This document shows, piece after piece, positions 33,619 to 43,261 of a stretch of 64,000 bases of DNA. The position numbers and the translations under genes are program-made. Each line of letters begins with the position of its first letter. Within the stretch, counting starts at the first letter, position 1. This DNA comes from Shinella lacus. Its GTDB lineage: Bacteria > Pseudomonadota > Alphaproteobacteria > Rhizobiales > Rhizobiaceae. The stretch lies in NCBI RefSeq assembly GCF_010994755.1, contig NZ_WHSB02000001.1, positions 372,001 through 436,000 on the forward strand, read 5' to 3'. The notes beneath the pieces are model-generated. The model ran no database searches, was not told the DNA's origin, and saw only the letters and a program-made list of their open reading frames with translations.

Positions 33619-34509
33619 ATGGCGCTACCACCCCTTCATGCCTTCCGCGTCTTCGAAAGCGTCGCGCGGCTCGGCAATGTCAGTGCGGCGGCGGCGGAGC
33701 TGCATGTGACGCCGGGCGCCGTCAGCCAGCAGATCCGCGCGCTCCAGGTGGCACTCGGCGTCGACCTTTTTCAAAAACGCGGCCGGCAACTGGCTTTGAC
33801 GCCGAGCGGAAGCCAACTCCAGCGCTCGGTGGCAAGCGCCATGGACGCGATCCACACCGGCGTGCGCCAACTCTCGGCGCATAAATATGGCGGGGCGGCG
33901 CGGCAGTCCCTCACCATCTCCATCCCACAGGTGCACGGCGTCGCCTGGCTTGCCACACGGCTGTTCACCTTCATGGCGGAAAGCCCGAATTTCCAGTTGA
34001 AGGTCGTCACCTCCAGCCATTTCCACGGTGTCGACTGGCGCAAGACGGATGTCGCGATCGTCTATGGGGTGCCGCCGTGGCCGGGCTTCTGGTGGCGCCT
34101 GCTGCATGGCATCCACATGACGCCGGTTTGCAGCCCGCAGCTCCTGCGCGGGCCGAACGCCATCCGCCAGCCCTCCGACCTCGCCTATCACCGGCTGCTG
34201 CACGAGGATGACGGCTCGCAATGGCGGCGCTGGCAGGCCGAAGCCGGCATCGCCTATATGGGCGAGTCGGACGTCTATTTCGACGATTTCGGCATTGTCC
34301 TTCAAGCTGCGCGAGACGGTTTTGGCGTCGCACTCAGCGACGAAGTCGTGTCCGCCCGCGATCTCGATGAAGGCCGCCTCGTGCAGCCGTTGCAGCTCAG
34401 CGTGCCGGCCGTGCACAACTACTATTGCATCTGCGCCGAGGCGAAACGCGAAACCGCAGAGGTCGGTTACTTCATCAACTGGCTGATCGAGGAAGCGGCA
34501 ACGCCGTGA
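33619..34509 (+). CDS. LysR-family regulator, GcvA-like (tandem paralogue)
   Basis: 296 residues with AAGGAAG ahead of the ATG. It starts LPPLHAFRVFESVARLGNVSAAAAELHVTPGAVSQQIRAL and shares architecture and motifs (LLHEDDGSQW versus LLHEDDGGEW) with the preceding gene, so they are paralogues. Two regulators in tandem may respond to different ligands of one operon. The last 43 bp overlap the convergent AraC gene. Confidence 0.92.
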   Translation: MALPPLHAFRVFESVARLGNVSAAAAELHVTPGAVSQQIRALQVALGVDLFQKRGRQLALTPSGSQLQRSVASAMDAIHTGVRQLSAHKYGGAARQSLTISIPQVHGVAWLATRLFTFMAESPNFQLKVVTSSHFHGVDWRKTDVAIVYGVPPWPGFWWRLLHGIHMTPVCSPQLLRGPNAIRQPSDLAYHRLLHEDDGSQWRRWQAEAGIAYMGESDVYFDDFGIVLQAARDGFGVALSDEVVSARDLDEGRLVQPLQLSVPAVHNYYCICAEAKRETAEVGYFINWLIEEAATP

Positions 34510-35426
34510 CGCGCCTCGCTGGGCGTGAGGCCGAAGCGGGCACGATAGTGGCGGCTGAACTGGGCCTGGTCGGAAAACCCCCACCGATAGGCGATCGTGG
34601 TGATCGTATCGGCACCGCGGCGCAGGTCCTCATCCGAGCGCACCAGCCGGCATTCGCGGATATAGCCGCTGGCGGTGAAGCCCGTGCCTTCGAAAAGCTG
34701 TTGCAGGTAGCGCAGCGAAATACCGCACGCCTCCGCCACCATGCCCGCCGAAAGACCGGGATTCTTGAGATTCTTGCGGATGAAGGTTTCCGCGCGGTGG
34801 AGATGCGCACGGCGGACGGCGGATTCCGAACTGTCGAGCGCCCGCTCGCCGGCAAGCAGCGCCAGACAGAGAACCTCGATCAGGTGTTCGCCCGCAAGCG
34901 CCCGGGCGGTCTCATCCATCGCATCCGCATGGGTGACGGCCGAGGACAGGCTCGACAGGAAATAGGAGGCGATGCCCGAGCGGGCATCCATGCTCAGGCC
35001 GAGGAATTTTTCGAAGGAGCCGATGCGTGCCCGCACGCTGTCGCGCGGGATTTTCGCCACCCACTGCACATCGGGCGTCTCATGCCAATATTCGTAAGGC
35101 GCGTCGCTGCGCTCGATGACGAAACCGCCGGGCCGACACTGCGCCTGGCGCGCGCTCTGGTGGAAGGTCACCTCGGCAGATCCGGGGATGGAGATCAGGA
35201 AAGCGCTTTCCCGCTCCTCGCGCAGGTGATGGGCTGTCCGGCGATAGAGCACTGCGTCGCAATCGATGCGCGTGGCGCTGACGAGGCCAAGCTGCCACAT
35301 ATCCAGCCGCCCGCGAAAATTCTTCCCCCGGCGTCCCTCGGTGACGAGCGGAAAATAGGCCGCAGAAACCCTCTGCTGCCAATCGGCGAGACCGTCATCG
35401 ACCGATCGACCCGCGCCCGCTGCCAT
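34467..35426 (-). CDS. AraC-family regulator with AraC-binding-like N-terminal domain
   Basis: 319 residues. The N-terminal ligand or dimerisation domain (about 20-200) has the FRGRLDMWQLGLVSATRI and AQCRPGGFVIERSDAPYEY pattern of the AraC-binding-like domain. The C-terminal double helix-turn-helix (RAETFIRKNLKNPGLSAGMVAEACGISLRYLQQLF, TITTIAYRWGFSDQAQFSRHYRARFGLTPSE) is typical AraC. It is divergent from the three-subunit molybdenum hydroxylase operon. The direct repeats at 35513-35549 are its likely target. Confidence 0.92.
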   Translation of the reverse strand: MAAGAGRSVDDGLADWQQRVSAAYFPLVTEGRRGKNFRGRLDMWQLGLVSATRIDCDAVLYRRTAHHLREERESAFLISIPGSAEVTFHQSARQAQCRPGGFVIERSDAPYEYWHETPDVQWVAKIPRDSVRARIGSFEKFLGLSMDARSGIASYFLSSLSSAVTHADAMDETARALAGEHLIEVLCLALLAGERALDSSESAVRRAHLHRAETFIRKNLKNPGLSAGMVAEACGISLRYLQQLFEGTGFTASGYIRECRLVRSDEDLRRGADTITTIAYRWGFSDQAQFSRHYRARFGLTPSEARHGVAASSISQLMK

Positions 35427-35512
35427 CTATCCGCCATCCTCCGTTGGGGAGCCAGGATCGAAGGGTAACAAAGGATGCCGGGGCACGCAAACATCCACGC
35501 GGCAATGGCATC

Positions 35513-35549
35513 GCGCTTTCCTCCATGAAATCGTGCGCTTTCCTGCATG
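35513..35549 (+). repeat. 15-bp direct repeat with 22-bp period, likely AraC operator
   Basis: GCGCTTTCCTCCATG (35513-35527) and GCGCTTTCCTGCATG (35535-35549) differ at one base and are about two helical turns apart, the layout used by AraC-type activators. They lie 54 bp before the first hydroxylase gene and 87 bp from the AraC start codon. Confidence 0.65.
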
Positions 35550-35602
35550 CGGCCGTCCATCACCCGGCTACCTTTTTGCGAAACGAAACGGGTGAACTGG
35601 CC

Positions 35603-36481
35603 ATGCTGACGGAACCATCACGACCAAGGATGACCTTCCCGCGATCGGTCGACGAAGCGCTGAACGATCTCGCCGCCGCCGGGCCTGACGCCATCCCCGT
35701 CGCCGGGGCCACCTGGGTGATGCGAAGCCCGCTGCGGCATGAGGTAATGGCGCCGGTCTACGTCGCCCTCTCGGGCATCGAGGGTTTTCAGCGCATCGAC
35801 GTCACCGACGAAGCGGTATCGATCGGCCCGCTCGCCACCCATGACGCGCTCGCGCAGAAACTTCCGCCGAATCCAGATCTCAAGGCGCTCAAGCGGGCGA
35901 GCGCCCGCTCCGCCAATCCCGGTGTCCGGCGCATCGCGACGATCGGCGGCAATATCTGCACTGCCGCCTTCGCCGCCTCCGACTTCGCGCCGGCCCTCCT
36001 GAGCCTCGACGCCCAGATCGAGGTGCGCGACAAGGCAGGGCTGGAGTGGCTGCCGGTGCTGGCCTTTCTCGAAAGCCGGAAAAGCCGCGAACTGCCCTGG
36101 CTCGTGACGCGCATCATCGTTCCGCGAACGGTACGGTTGAGTGCCCACGAGCGTCTGCCGATGCGCAAGGCGGGCGATTATCCCTGTGCCATCGCCAGCG
36201 TCTCCATAGCGGTCGACGATAGGGGCAGGATTCATGATGCGCGCATCGGCGTCGGCGCCGTCGAGGCCGCCCCTCGCCGCTGGCAAAACCTGGAGCAGGC
36301 GCTGGAAGGCCAGCCCGTGGACCCCGCGCTCACGGAGACCGCGGCACGAGACCTCATTGCCGATTTCACCGGACGCGATGCCGTCGATGCGCCCGGCTGG
36401 TATCGCACCAGCGTCCTGCCCGTCCTCCTGCGCCGCGCCTTCGAAACCATCCGGACCGACTACGAAACGAGGGCATCATGA
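35603..36481 (+). CDS. Molybdenum hydroxylase FAD-binding subunit (CoxM/XdhB type)
   Basis: 292 residues from ATG 35603. FAD-binding motifs are visible: AGATWVMRSPLRHEV and the pair ATIGGNICTAAFAASDFAPALLSLDA (the TIGGN...SD signature of medium subunits). It passes electrons from the iron-sulfur subunit to the acceptor. It is the first gene of a coupled three-gene operon, overlapping the next by 4 bp. Confidence 0.92.
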   Translation: MLTEPSRPRMTFPRSVDEALNDLAAAGPDAIPVAGATWVMRSPLRHEVMAPVYVALSGIEGFQRIDVTDEAVSIGPLATHDALAQKLPPNPDLKALKRASARSANPGVRRIATIGGNICTAAFAASDFAPALLSLDAQIEVRDKAGLEWLPVLAFLESRKSRELPWLVTRIIVPRTVRLSAHERLPMRKAGDYPCAIASVSIAVDDRGRIHDARIGVGAVEAAPRRWQNLEQALEGQPVDPALTETAARDLIADFTGRDAVDAPGWYRTSVLPVLLRRAFETIRTDYETRAS

Positions 36482-36951
36482 CCATCGAACTGACCATCAA
36501 CGGAGAGGTCCGCACCGTCACGGCCGATCCTCGGACGGCGCTGCTGGATGTGCTGCGCGATAGCTGTCGCCTGACGGGCGCCAAGGCGGTCTGCCGCGAA
36601 GGTTTTTGCGGTGCCTGCACCGTCCTGGTCGATGGCGAGGCCGTTCCGTCCTGCCTCAGACCTATCGGCATGCTCGACGGCCGCAGCATCGTCACCATCG
36701 AGGGCCTTGCCCATTTCGAGACGCCCAATCCGGTGCAGCAGGCCTTCATCGACCATGACGTGGTGCAATGCGGCATGTGTTTTCCCGGGATGGTGATGAC
36801 GCTGACGGCGTTTCTGGAAACCAACCCCGCGCCCAGCCGGGGTGAGGTGAAGGCGGCGCTTTCGGGAAATATCTGTCGATGCACCGGCTACGAGCGCATC
36901 GTCGATGCCGTCCTGTCGATCCAGGACATGCGAAAGGTGTCCGGCCGATGA
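36478..36951 (+). CDS. Molybdenum hydroxylase 2Fe-2S subunit
   Basis: 157 residues. A plant-ferredoxin-type cluster site (CREGFCGACTVLVDG, then a fourth Cys at AVPSC) is followed by the all-helical second cluster domain (QCGMCFPGMVM...GNICRCTGYERIV). Both [2Fe-2S] cluster motifs are complete. ATGA overlaps at both ends tie it to the FAD and molybdenum subunits. Confidence 0.94.
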   Translation: MTIELTINGEVRTVTADPRTALLDVLRDSCRLTGAKAVCREGFCGACTVLVDGEAVPSCLRPIGMLDGRSIVTIEGLAHFETPNPVQQAFIDHDVVQCGMCFPGMVMTLTAFLETNPAPSRGEVKAALSGNICRCTGYERIVDAVLSIQDMRKVSGR

Positions 36952-39305
36952 ACGCTGTGACCGATCTCGCCTCCGTGGTGATGGACCTGCCCCGGCGCGA
37001 CGCGCAGGACAAGCTCACCGGCCGCACCCGCTACACGATCGACAATATCGGCGCGGACATGCTGCACGCCGTGCAGGTGCGCTCCGATGTGGCATCCGCC
37101 CGCATTCTGGAGATCGACTGCTCGAAGGCGCTGGCAATGAAGGGCGTGCGGGCGATCGTCACCCATGCGGATGCGCCGGGCCTGCACGGCATCGGCGTGG
37201 CCGACCATCCGCTGTTTGCAAGCGACCTCATACGCTATCACGGCGAGCCGATCGCAGCGATCGCGGCCGACACGCTGGAAATCGCACACGCGGCCGCGAG
37301 AGCCGTGCTGGTGAGGACCGAGCTCCTGCCCGCAGTCTTGACCATGGCCGAAGCCTTGGACGAACACGCCCCCCTCATCCACCCGGACTGGCAGCGCTAC
37401 GAACTCCTGAAGGAGGGCGCGCCGCGCGCCGGCAACGTCGCCTGGGAAGCCCATGTCACGCGCGGGGATACGGACGCGGCCTTCGCCCGCCCGGACGTCA
37501 CCGTCGTCGACGACTGTTTCCGCGTCGGCCGCCAGAGCCATGTACCCTTCGAACCGCGCTGCGCCATCGCCAGCTACGAAGACGGCCGGTTCCACATCCA
37601 GTGCTCGACCCAGGTGCCCTGGACGGTGCGCAACGTGACCGCCAAGGTGCTGGGCGCTGCCGCCTCGCGCGTCCGCGTCACGGTGCCCGCCGTCGGCGGC
37701 GGGTTCGGCTTGAAATTCGACTGCACCATCGAGCCGGTCGCGGCCCTCCTCGCGCGAAAAACCGGGAAAACCGTCTCGCTCTGCAATTCGCGGGAGGAAG
37801 AATTCCTCTCCTGCCTCTGCCGGGAGAATGCCGAGGTCCGCATCCGCTCCGCCGTAACACCCGATGGAGAAATCGTCGGCCGGGAGGCGACCGTGCTGAT
37901 GGATTGCGGCGCCTATGGCGGCGAGCAGATCTTCCTCTCCACCATGACCGCCCATACGCTCGGCGGCAATTACCGGCTGGGCGCGGTAAAGCTCAACAGC
38001 CGCGCGGTCTATACCAACACGCCACCAAACGGCGCCTTCCGCGCCTGCAACGGCGTCTACAACACCTTCTTTCTTGAACGCCACACCGACAATATCTGCG
38101 CGGCGATCGGCATGGACCCCATGGAGTTCCGCAAGCAAAACGTGCTCGGCGATGGCGATATCGGCGCCACGGGGCAGGTGTTTCAGGGCGACGTGCTGCG
38201 CCCCATGCTGGAGCGAATGGAGGCGATCAGTGCCGGCGCGGAGAGGCGGGACCCGGCCGATGGCCGGCTCTATGGACGTGCCACCACGGTCGGCACCTGG
38301 TTCGTCTTCGTCGGCCCGTCGGCGGCAACCATCAACCTCAATGCGGATGGCTCCGCGACGCTCGTCACCTCCGGCGTCGAGATCGGGTCCGGCACGATGG
38401 TCCAGTCGCTGCCGCAGATCGTGGCGGGGATTCTCGGCATTCATCCCGCAGACGTGATCGTCAAGACCGCCGATACCGACGCTTCCGGCCGCGATCTCGG
38501 TGTCGGCGGCGGGCGCACCACGGTCTCCATCGGCTCCGCCAGCAAGATGGCCGCGGAGAAGATCCGCGAGCAGATCCTGGAGATCGCCTCCGAAATGCTG
38601 CAAACGCCCCCATCGGGCCTGGCGCTCCGGGGTGGACGCGTCGAGATCGCCGGCCGTCCCGGTAGCGGCATGACGATCGCCGCAGTCGTCCAGCGCGCGG
38701 AAGAACTCTTCGGCCCCATGTCCGGCACCGGCAATTTCACGGCGCCCGGCGTGCCATCCCTGCCCGGCTGCGCCGCAGGCCACTTCATCGATGCCATCGA
38801 TATCCCGATCTTCACCGTGCACGACTGCGAGGTCGCCGTCGATCCGGATACGGGCCATGTCGACGTCTTGAGCTACAGGGTGGTTCAGGATGTCGGCGTC
38901 GCCATCAATCCGCGCGCGATCAGGAGCCAGATCCAGGGTGGCGTCACCCAGGGTCTCGGCTATGCGCTGCACGAAAATATCACCATTGACGAGCACGGCT
39001 CCATGGAGCAGTCCGGCTTCGAGCACTATCTCCTGCCGCTCGCGCAAGACGTGCTGCCGGTCGAGATCGTGCTGCACGAGGGTGCCCCATCTATCGGCCC
39101 ACTGGGTGCCAAGGGTGCGGGCGAAATACCGATCCTGAATGTCGGCGCCACCATTGCCTGCGCCGTTGCGCGCGCGACAGGAAGGCCGGTGGCGGAGCTG
39201 CCGCTGACGCCGCCGCGGGTGCTGGAGATGATTCAAGGCCATGCGAAGGCGCTGGATTTCGCCCACATCAGCCCGGTTTGGCACGCCAATCTGGCGCGGC
39301 GGTGA
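36948..39305 (+). CDS. Molybdenum hydroxylase catalytic (molybdopterin) subunit
   Basis: 785 residues of the xanthine dehydrogenase/4-hydroxybenzoyl-CoA reductase/CO dehydrogenase superfamily. The N-terminal hammerhead domain (DKLTGRTRYTIDNIG) is followed by cofactor-binding segments VGGGFGLKFDC, GAFRACNGVYN, ITIGSG-like stretches (SGVEIGSGTMVQ), and the catalytic Glu in GPLGAKGAGEIP. No CO-dehydrogenase Cys motif was noted, so hydroxylation of an aromatic or N-heterocycle is likelier than CO oxidation. The substrate cannot be assigned. No maturation gene (xdhC/coxI, mobA-like) follows. Confidence 0.93.
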   Translation: MNAVTDLASVVMDLPRRDAQDKLTGRTRYTIDNIGADMLHAVQVRSDVASARILEIDCSKALAMKGVRAIVTHADAPGLHGIGVADHPLFASDLIRYHGEPIAAIAADTLEIAHAAARAVLVRTELLPAVLTMAEALDEHAPLIHPDWQRYELLKEGAPRAGNVAWEAHVTRGDTDAAFARPDVTVVDDCFRVGRQSHVPFEPRCAIASYEDGRFHIQCSTQVPWTVRNVTAKVLGAAASRVRVTVPAVGGGFGLKFDCTIEPVAALLARKTGKTVSLCNSREEEFLSCLCRENAEVRIRSAVTPDGEIVGREATVLMDCGAYGGEQIFLSTMTAHTLGGNYRLGAVKLNSRAVYTNTPPNGAFRACNGVYNTFFLERHTDNICAAIGMDPMEFRKQNVLGDGDIGATGQVFQGDVLRPMLERMEAISAGAERRDPADGRLYGRATTVGTWFVFVGPSAATINLNADGSATLVTSGVEIGSGTMVQSLPQIVAGILGIHPADVIVKTADTDASGRDLGVGGGRTTVSIGSASKMAAEKIREQILEIASEMLQTPPSGLALRGGRVEIAGRPGSGMTIAAVVQRAEELFGPMSGTGNFTAPGVPSLPGCAAGHFIDAIDIPIFTVHDCEVAVDPDTGHVDVLSYRVVQDVGVAINPRAIRSQIQGGVTQGLGYALHENITIDEHGSMEQSGFEHYLLPLAQDVLPVEIVLHEGAPSIGPLGAKGAGEIPILNVGATIACAVARATGRPVAELPLTPPRVLEMIQGHAKALDFAHISPVWHANLARR

Positions 39306-39338
39306 GGGAGCCGGCATCGCGTTCGCCGGCTCAGGGCC

Positions 39339-39638
39339 TCATGCTTGCTTGCGCTCTTTGATTTGGGCCTTGTCGGCCGAAGGCTCTTCCGTATCTTCCA
39401 GGTCGCCCTTGGACACGGGGTCGAGCCGGTGCTTTATCGCCAGCGCATAGACGACCTGAAGGATGTTGGCGTCTTTCAGGTCCGGATCCGAAAGGGCGAG
39501 AAGCGAGGCCTTCACGATCTTCTTGCTGCTCGCATTGGGACAGTGGCTCGCCACATGCTTGAACAGCTCGTCACCCGACAAACCCGTCTCCGCTCCCTCG
39601 ATCAGGGCTTCGTAAATCCTGTTTATTTTGCCACTCAC
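39339..39638 (-). CDS. Hypothetical helical protein, 99 aa
   Basis: MSGKINRIYEALIEGAETGLSGDELFKHVASHCPNASSKKIVKASLLALSDPD is in outline a small helical domain that looks like a winged-helix or DUF-type bundle; the C-terminal third is charged (KGDLEDTEEPSADKAQIKERKQA). I do not recognise a family. It sits alone, on the opposite strand, between the two hydroxylase operons, with an AT-rich upstream region. Confidence 0.65.
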   Translation of the reverse strand: MSGKINRIYEALIEGAETGLSGDELFKHVASHCPNASSKKIVKASLLALSDPDLKDANILQVVYALAIKHRLDPVSKGDLEDTEEPSADKAQIKERKQA

Positions 39639-39809
39639 TAATTCATACTCCGTTAAATATTACAATTGTTACAACTGAATCCAGCAATTCCCTGTCATAA
39701 TCAAGGAAGCAGCGGCCCGGTCTTCAGGAACAAATATCGATCCTGCGCGTTCGACCGCGTCGGGGTCGCGGCCTCACCCCTGCCCCTCGCGTCACACGCA
39801 TTTGATTTG

Positions 39810-39830
39810 ATCGGCCGATACTATGCCGAT
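39810..39830. promoter_or_regulatory. Dyad upstream of the IorAB genes
   Basis: ATCGGC-N9-GCCGAT about 105 bp before the iorA-like start, in a 297-bp gap with no gene. A possible regulator site; nothing else clear is seen in the gap. Confidence 0.3.
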
Positions 39831-39935
39831 TGACTGGTTTGATTGCCTCTTCCGTCAGTCCCTTTCCATCGTCGACTGACGCCATACCTCTTTGAAATAT
39901 GAGCCCCGCCCCGCGGCTCCTTGCTGGAAGGATGC

Positions 39936-40400
39936 ATGGACATGGTGACCTTCACCCTCAATGGAAAACAACGCTCGTTCACCGGAGACCCCGACACGCC
40001 ACTGCTCTGGGTGATCCGCGATTTCGAGAAACTGACCGGCACGAAATATGGCTGCGGCGTCGCGCAGTGCGGCGCCTGCACGGTGCATCTGGACGGCATG
40101 ACGCGCCGCTCCTGCATCACCCCGATCGCGACGATCGAAGGCTCTGACGTCGTGACGATCGAAGGCATCTCCGGCAAGGAGGCCGAGGCCATCCAGACCG
40201 CCTGGGCCGGGCTCGACGTGCCGCAATGCGGCTACTGTCAATCCGGGCAGATCATGTCGGCGGTCGCCCTCCTCCAGATGGTGCCGAAACCCAGCGACGA
40301 CGAGATCGACGGCGCCATGACCGGAAATATCTGTCGATGTGCCACCTATCATCGCATTCGAGCGGCGATCCACAACGCTGCCGACGCGATGGAGGGTTGA
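39936..40400 (+). CDS. Isoquinoline 1-oxidoreductase-type 2Fe-2S (alpha) subunit
   Basis: 154 residues from ATG 39936 with GGAAGGA 5 bp ahead. Two cluster sites: YGCGVAQCGACTVHLDG...SC and QCGYCQSGQIMS...GNICRCATYHRIR. This matches IorA-like small subunits of two-subunit hydroxylases, which lack an FAD subunit and pass electrons to a c-type cytochrome. The gene 3 bp downstream codes for the large subunit. Confidence 0.93.
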   Translation: MDMVTFTLNGKQRSFTGDPDTPLLWVIRDFEKLTGTKYGCGVAQCGACTVHLDGMTRRSCITPIATIEGSDVVTIEGISGKEAEAIQTAWAGLDVPQCGYCQSGQIMSAVALLQMVPKPSDDEIDGAMTGNICRCATYHRIRAAIHNAADAMEG

Positions 40401-40403
40401 GCC

Positions 40404-42557
40404 ATGACCATCCACGAAATCCCATCCACCCGCCGCGGTTTCCTCGCCGGCGTCGGCCTCGTCATCGGCGTGGCAATTGCGCCGAAGATGCTGCGGGCAT
40501 CGCCGACCGGCACGCCCGCTGGCGGAAGCTCGGAGCTCCTGCCGCTCAACGCCTTCGTGAAGATCGGCACGGACGATACCGTGACCATCCTGTCGAAGCA
40601 CATCGAGTTCGGACAGGGGCCGTTCACGGGGCTCGCCACGCTGGTGGCCGAGGAACTCGACGCCGACTGGAGCCAGATGCGGGCGGTCCATTCGCCGACC
40701 GACAACAAGATCTATGCAAACCTCGCCTTCGGGCTGCAAGGCACCGGCGGGTCGAGCTCAATCGCCAATGCCTATGAGCAGATGCGCAAGGCCGGCGCCA
40801 CGGCGCGGGCAATGCTGGTGGCCGCAGCCGCCCAGGAATGGAACGTGCCGGCAGCCGAGATCACGGTCGAAAAGGGTCGCATGCGGCACGCCGCGTCGGG
40901 CAAGGAAAGTGGCTTTGGCGCCTTTGCGGAGAAGGCGAAGGGACAGGTTGTGCCCCAGGATCCGAAACTCAAGGACCCCAAGGACTTCGTGCTGATCGGC
41001 ACCGATCTGCCGAAGCTCGACACCCGCGAGAAGATCAATGGCACGGCGATCTTCACGCTGGACATCACGCCGGACAACCTGCTGATCGCCGTGGTCGCCC
41101 ACCCCAAGCATTTCGGCGCCACGGTGAAATCCTTCGACGACAGCGAGGCACACAAGGTCAAGGGTGTGGTCGACGTCAAGCAGATCCCGCAGGGGATTGC
41201 CGTCTACGCCGACAACACCTTCACCGCCCTGAAGGGCCGTGACGCGCTCAAAATCGAATGGGATCTCAGCAAGGCGGAAACCCGCTCCTCCAGCGAACTC
41301 GCCGCCGAATATGCCCGCCAGTTTGCCAAGCCCGGCATCGAGGCGACGAATACCGGCAATGTCGCGACGGCCTTCCAGCAGGAAGGGCTCCAGACCATCG
41401 AGGCGGACATCGTCTTTCCCTTCCTCGCGCATGCTCCGATGGAGCCGCTCGATGCGGTGTTCATCAAGGCGGCGGACGGCTCGGTCGACATCTATAACGG
41501 CGCGCAGTTTCCCGGCTTCGACCAGCAGGTAGCGGCCGAGATCCTCAAGCTCGACGAGACGAAGGTCCGCGTGAACACCCAGCTCGCCGGTGGCAGTTTC
41601 GGCCGCAAGGCGCAGTTCGGCTCGCCCTATATGCAGGAGGCGGCGATGGTCTATGCCGCAATCGGCGGCGACCGGCCGCTCAAGCATATGTGGACCCGGG
41701 AAGACGATATCCAGGGCGGCTTCTACCGCCCGATGTATGCCCACAGGATGCGCGGCGCGATCGACGCGGAGGGGCGGATCACCGCCTGGGAGCAGATCAT
41801 CGTCGGCCAGTCGATCATGGCCAAGGCCGATCTCGACTCGACATCAGTGGAGGGTGCGTCCAACCTCCCCTACCAGATCCCCAACCTCAAGGTCACCTCG
41901 CATAACATCACGCTGCCGATCCCACCGCTCTGGTGGCGCTCGGTCGGCCATACCCATACCGGCTTTGCGGTGGAAACCTTCGTCGACGAGTTGCTGACCC
42001 GCGTGAGCCGCGATCCGGTGGAAGGGCGGCTGGCGCTGCTCGATAAAGACTCGCGCCATGCCGGCGTGCTGCGCAAGGCGGCGGAGATGGCGGACTGGGG
42101 GGCGACGCCACCGGAGGGGCGGGCGCGCGGTGTTGCGGTCGTCGAAAGCTTCGGTTCGTTCGTCGCCCAAGTGGCGGAAGTCTCGGTCGGCTCCGATGGC
42201 GCGCCGCGCGTGCACAAGGTCTGGTGCGCGGTCGATTGCGGCGTCGCGGTCAATCCCAACATCATCAAGGCACAGATGGAGGGCGGCATCGGCTACGGGT
42301 TGGGCGCCGTGCTCTTCGATGCGGTCATGCTCGGCAAGGGCGGAAAGATCATGCAGTCGAATTTCCACGACTATCGGTCGATCCGTATCAACGAGATGCC
42401 CGACGTCGCGGTGGAGATCATCAAGTCGGCGGAAAGCCCGACCGGTGTCGGCGAACCCGGCGTGCCGCCCATAGGACCGGCGGTCGCCAATGCGTGGCGA
42501 AAGCTGACGAACGCCCCCGTTCGCCAGCTTCCCATCGTCAGCCTTATTTCCTCGTGA
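40404..42557 (+). CDS. Isoquinoline 1-oxidoreductase-type molybdopterin (beta) subunit
   Basis: 717 residues. A twin-arginine leader ([19 protein letters not shown]) sends the folded enzyme to the periplasm. Motifs: [33 protein letters not shown] in outline, [21 protein letters not shown]-like [16 protein letters not shown], and catalytic Glu in [17 protein letters not shown]. It belongs to the IorB/aldehyde dehydrogenase group acting on N-heterocycles or aldehydes. The substrate is unknown. Confidence 0.93.
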   Translation: MTIHEIPSTRRGFLAGVGLVIGVAIAPKMLRASPTGTPAGGSSELLPLNAFVKIGTDDTVTILSKHIEFGQGPFTGLATLVAEELDADWSQMRAVHSPTDNKIYANLAFGLQGTGGSSSIANAYEQMRKAGATARAMLVAAAAQEWNVPAAEITVEKGRMRHAASGKESGFGAFAEKAKGQVVPQDPKLKDPKDFVLIGTDLPKLDTREKINGTAIFTLDITPDNLLIAVVAHPKHFGATVKSFDDSEAHKVKGVVDVKQIPQGIAVYADNTFTALKGRDALKIEWDLSKAETRSSSELAAEYARQFAKPGIEATNTGNVATAFQQEGLQTIEADIVFPFLAHAPMEPLDAVFIKAADGSVDIYNGAQFPGFDQQVAAEILKLDETKVRVNTQLAGGSFGRKAQFGSPYMQEAAMVYAAIGGDRPLKHMWTREDDIQGGFYRPMYAHRMRGAIDAEGRITAWEQIIVGQSIMAKADLDSTSVEGASNLPYQIPNLKVTSHNITLPIPPLWWRSVGHTHTGFAVETFVDELLTRVSRDPVEGRLALLDKDSRHAGVLRKAAEMADWGATPPEGRARGVAVVESFGSFVAQVAEVSVGSDGAPRVHKVWCAVDCGVAVNPNIIKAQMEGGIGYGLGAVLFDAVMLGKGGKIMQSNFHDYRSIRINEMPDVAVEIIKSAESPTGVGEPGVPPIGPAVANAWRKLTNAPVRQLPIVSLISS

Positions 42558-42570
42558 GGGATACCGTCAG

Positions 42571-43212
42571 ATGAAAATCAAGCTCCTGTTTTCGGGCGTT
42601 CTTGCGCACTGTCTCATCGTGGGCGCGGGCCTCGCGCTCGCCCCCGCCTCCGTTGCCCAGAACCCCAACGCCTTGCAGCCGGCGGAAACGTTCCAGTCAA
42701 TTTCCGACGAACGCGCCCGCTCGATCGCCCTCTTCGAAGAGGCCGGCAAGGTCATCCAGCATCCGCGATGCGTCAACTGTCATCCGGCGACGGACCGTCC
42801 CTTGCAGGATATGACGATGCATCCGCACCAACCGCCGGTCTTCCGCGGCGATGGCGGCATGGGTCTGGTGGGCATGCAGTGCAACACCTGCCACAGCGCG
42901 GAGAACACGCCGGTCGTCGGCCAGGCGGATACGCTGAAGAGCATCCCCGGCAACCCCGCCTGGCATCTCGCACCGATCGAGATGGCCTGGGAGGGCAAGA
43001 CGCTCCGCCAGATCTGCGAACAGTTGAAGGACCCCAAACGCAACGGTGACAAGACCATGGCCGAGATGGTCGAACACATGGCCCATGACGACCTCGTCGG
43101 CTGGGGATGGGATCCGGGCGAAGGCCGCGAACCCGTGCCGGGCACACAAGAAGAGTTCGGCAAGATCATCCAGGCCTGGGTGGACACCGGCGCAGTCTGT
43201 CCGGCGTCCTGA
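42571..43212 (+). CDS. Exported dihaem c-type cytochrome, partner of the IorAB enzyme
   Basis: 213 residues. A signal peptide ([20 protein letters not shown]) and two haem sites CVNCH and CNTCH. It begins 13 bp after the large subunit gene and is probably the electron acceptor that stands in for the missing FAD subunit, passing electrons to the respiratory chain. Genes of this type are often annotated simply as an isoquinoline 1-oxidoreductase subunit. Confidence 0.9.
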   Translation: MKIKLLFSGVLAHCLIVGAGLALAPASVAQNPNALQPAETFQSISDERARSIALFEEAGKVIQHPRCVNCHPATDRPLQDMTMHPHQPPVFRGDGGMGLVGMQCNTCHSAENTPVVGQADTLKSIPGNPAWHLAPIEMAWEGKTLRQICEQLKDPKRNGDKTMAEMVEHMAHDDLVGWGWDPGEGREPVPGTQEEFGKIIQAWVDTGAVCPAS

Positions 43213-43229
43213 CGGAACATCAACAATGC

Positions 43230-43261
43230 GCATCGCATGGATCCGAGGTTCCGTGCGATGC
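43230..43261. terminator. Hairpin after the IorAB-cytochrome unit
   Basis: GCATCGCA / TGCGATGC, extended by a wobble pair and GG/CC, with a 10-nt loop, 18 bp after the stop codon. No U tract follows, so termination is uncertain. Confidence 0.45.

Noticed and set aside
36888-39317. 809-codon open frame on the minus strand opposite the molybdenum subunit gene
   Set aside because: High-GC codon use leaves the opposite strand open. Its translation is low-complexity in Asp, His, Arg and Gly with no motif, while the plus strand codes for a clear hydroxylase subunit.
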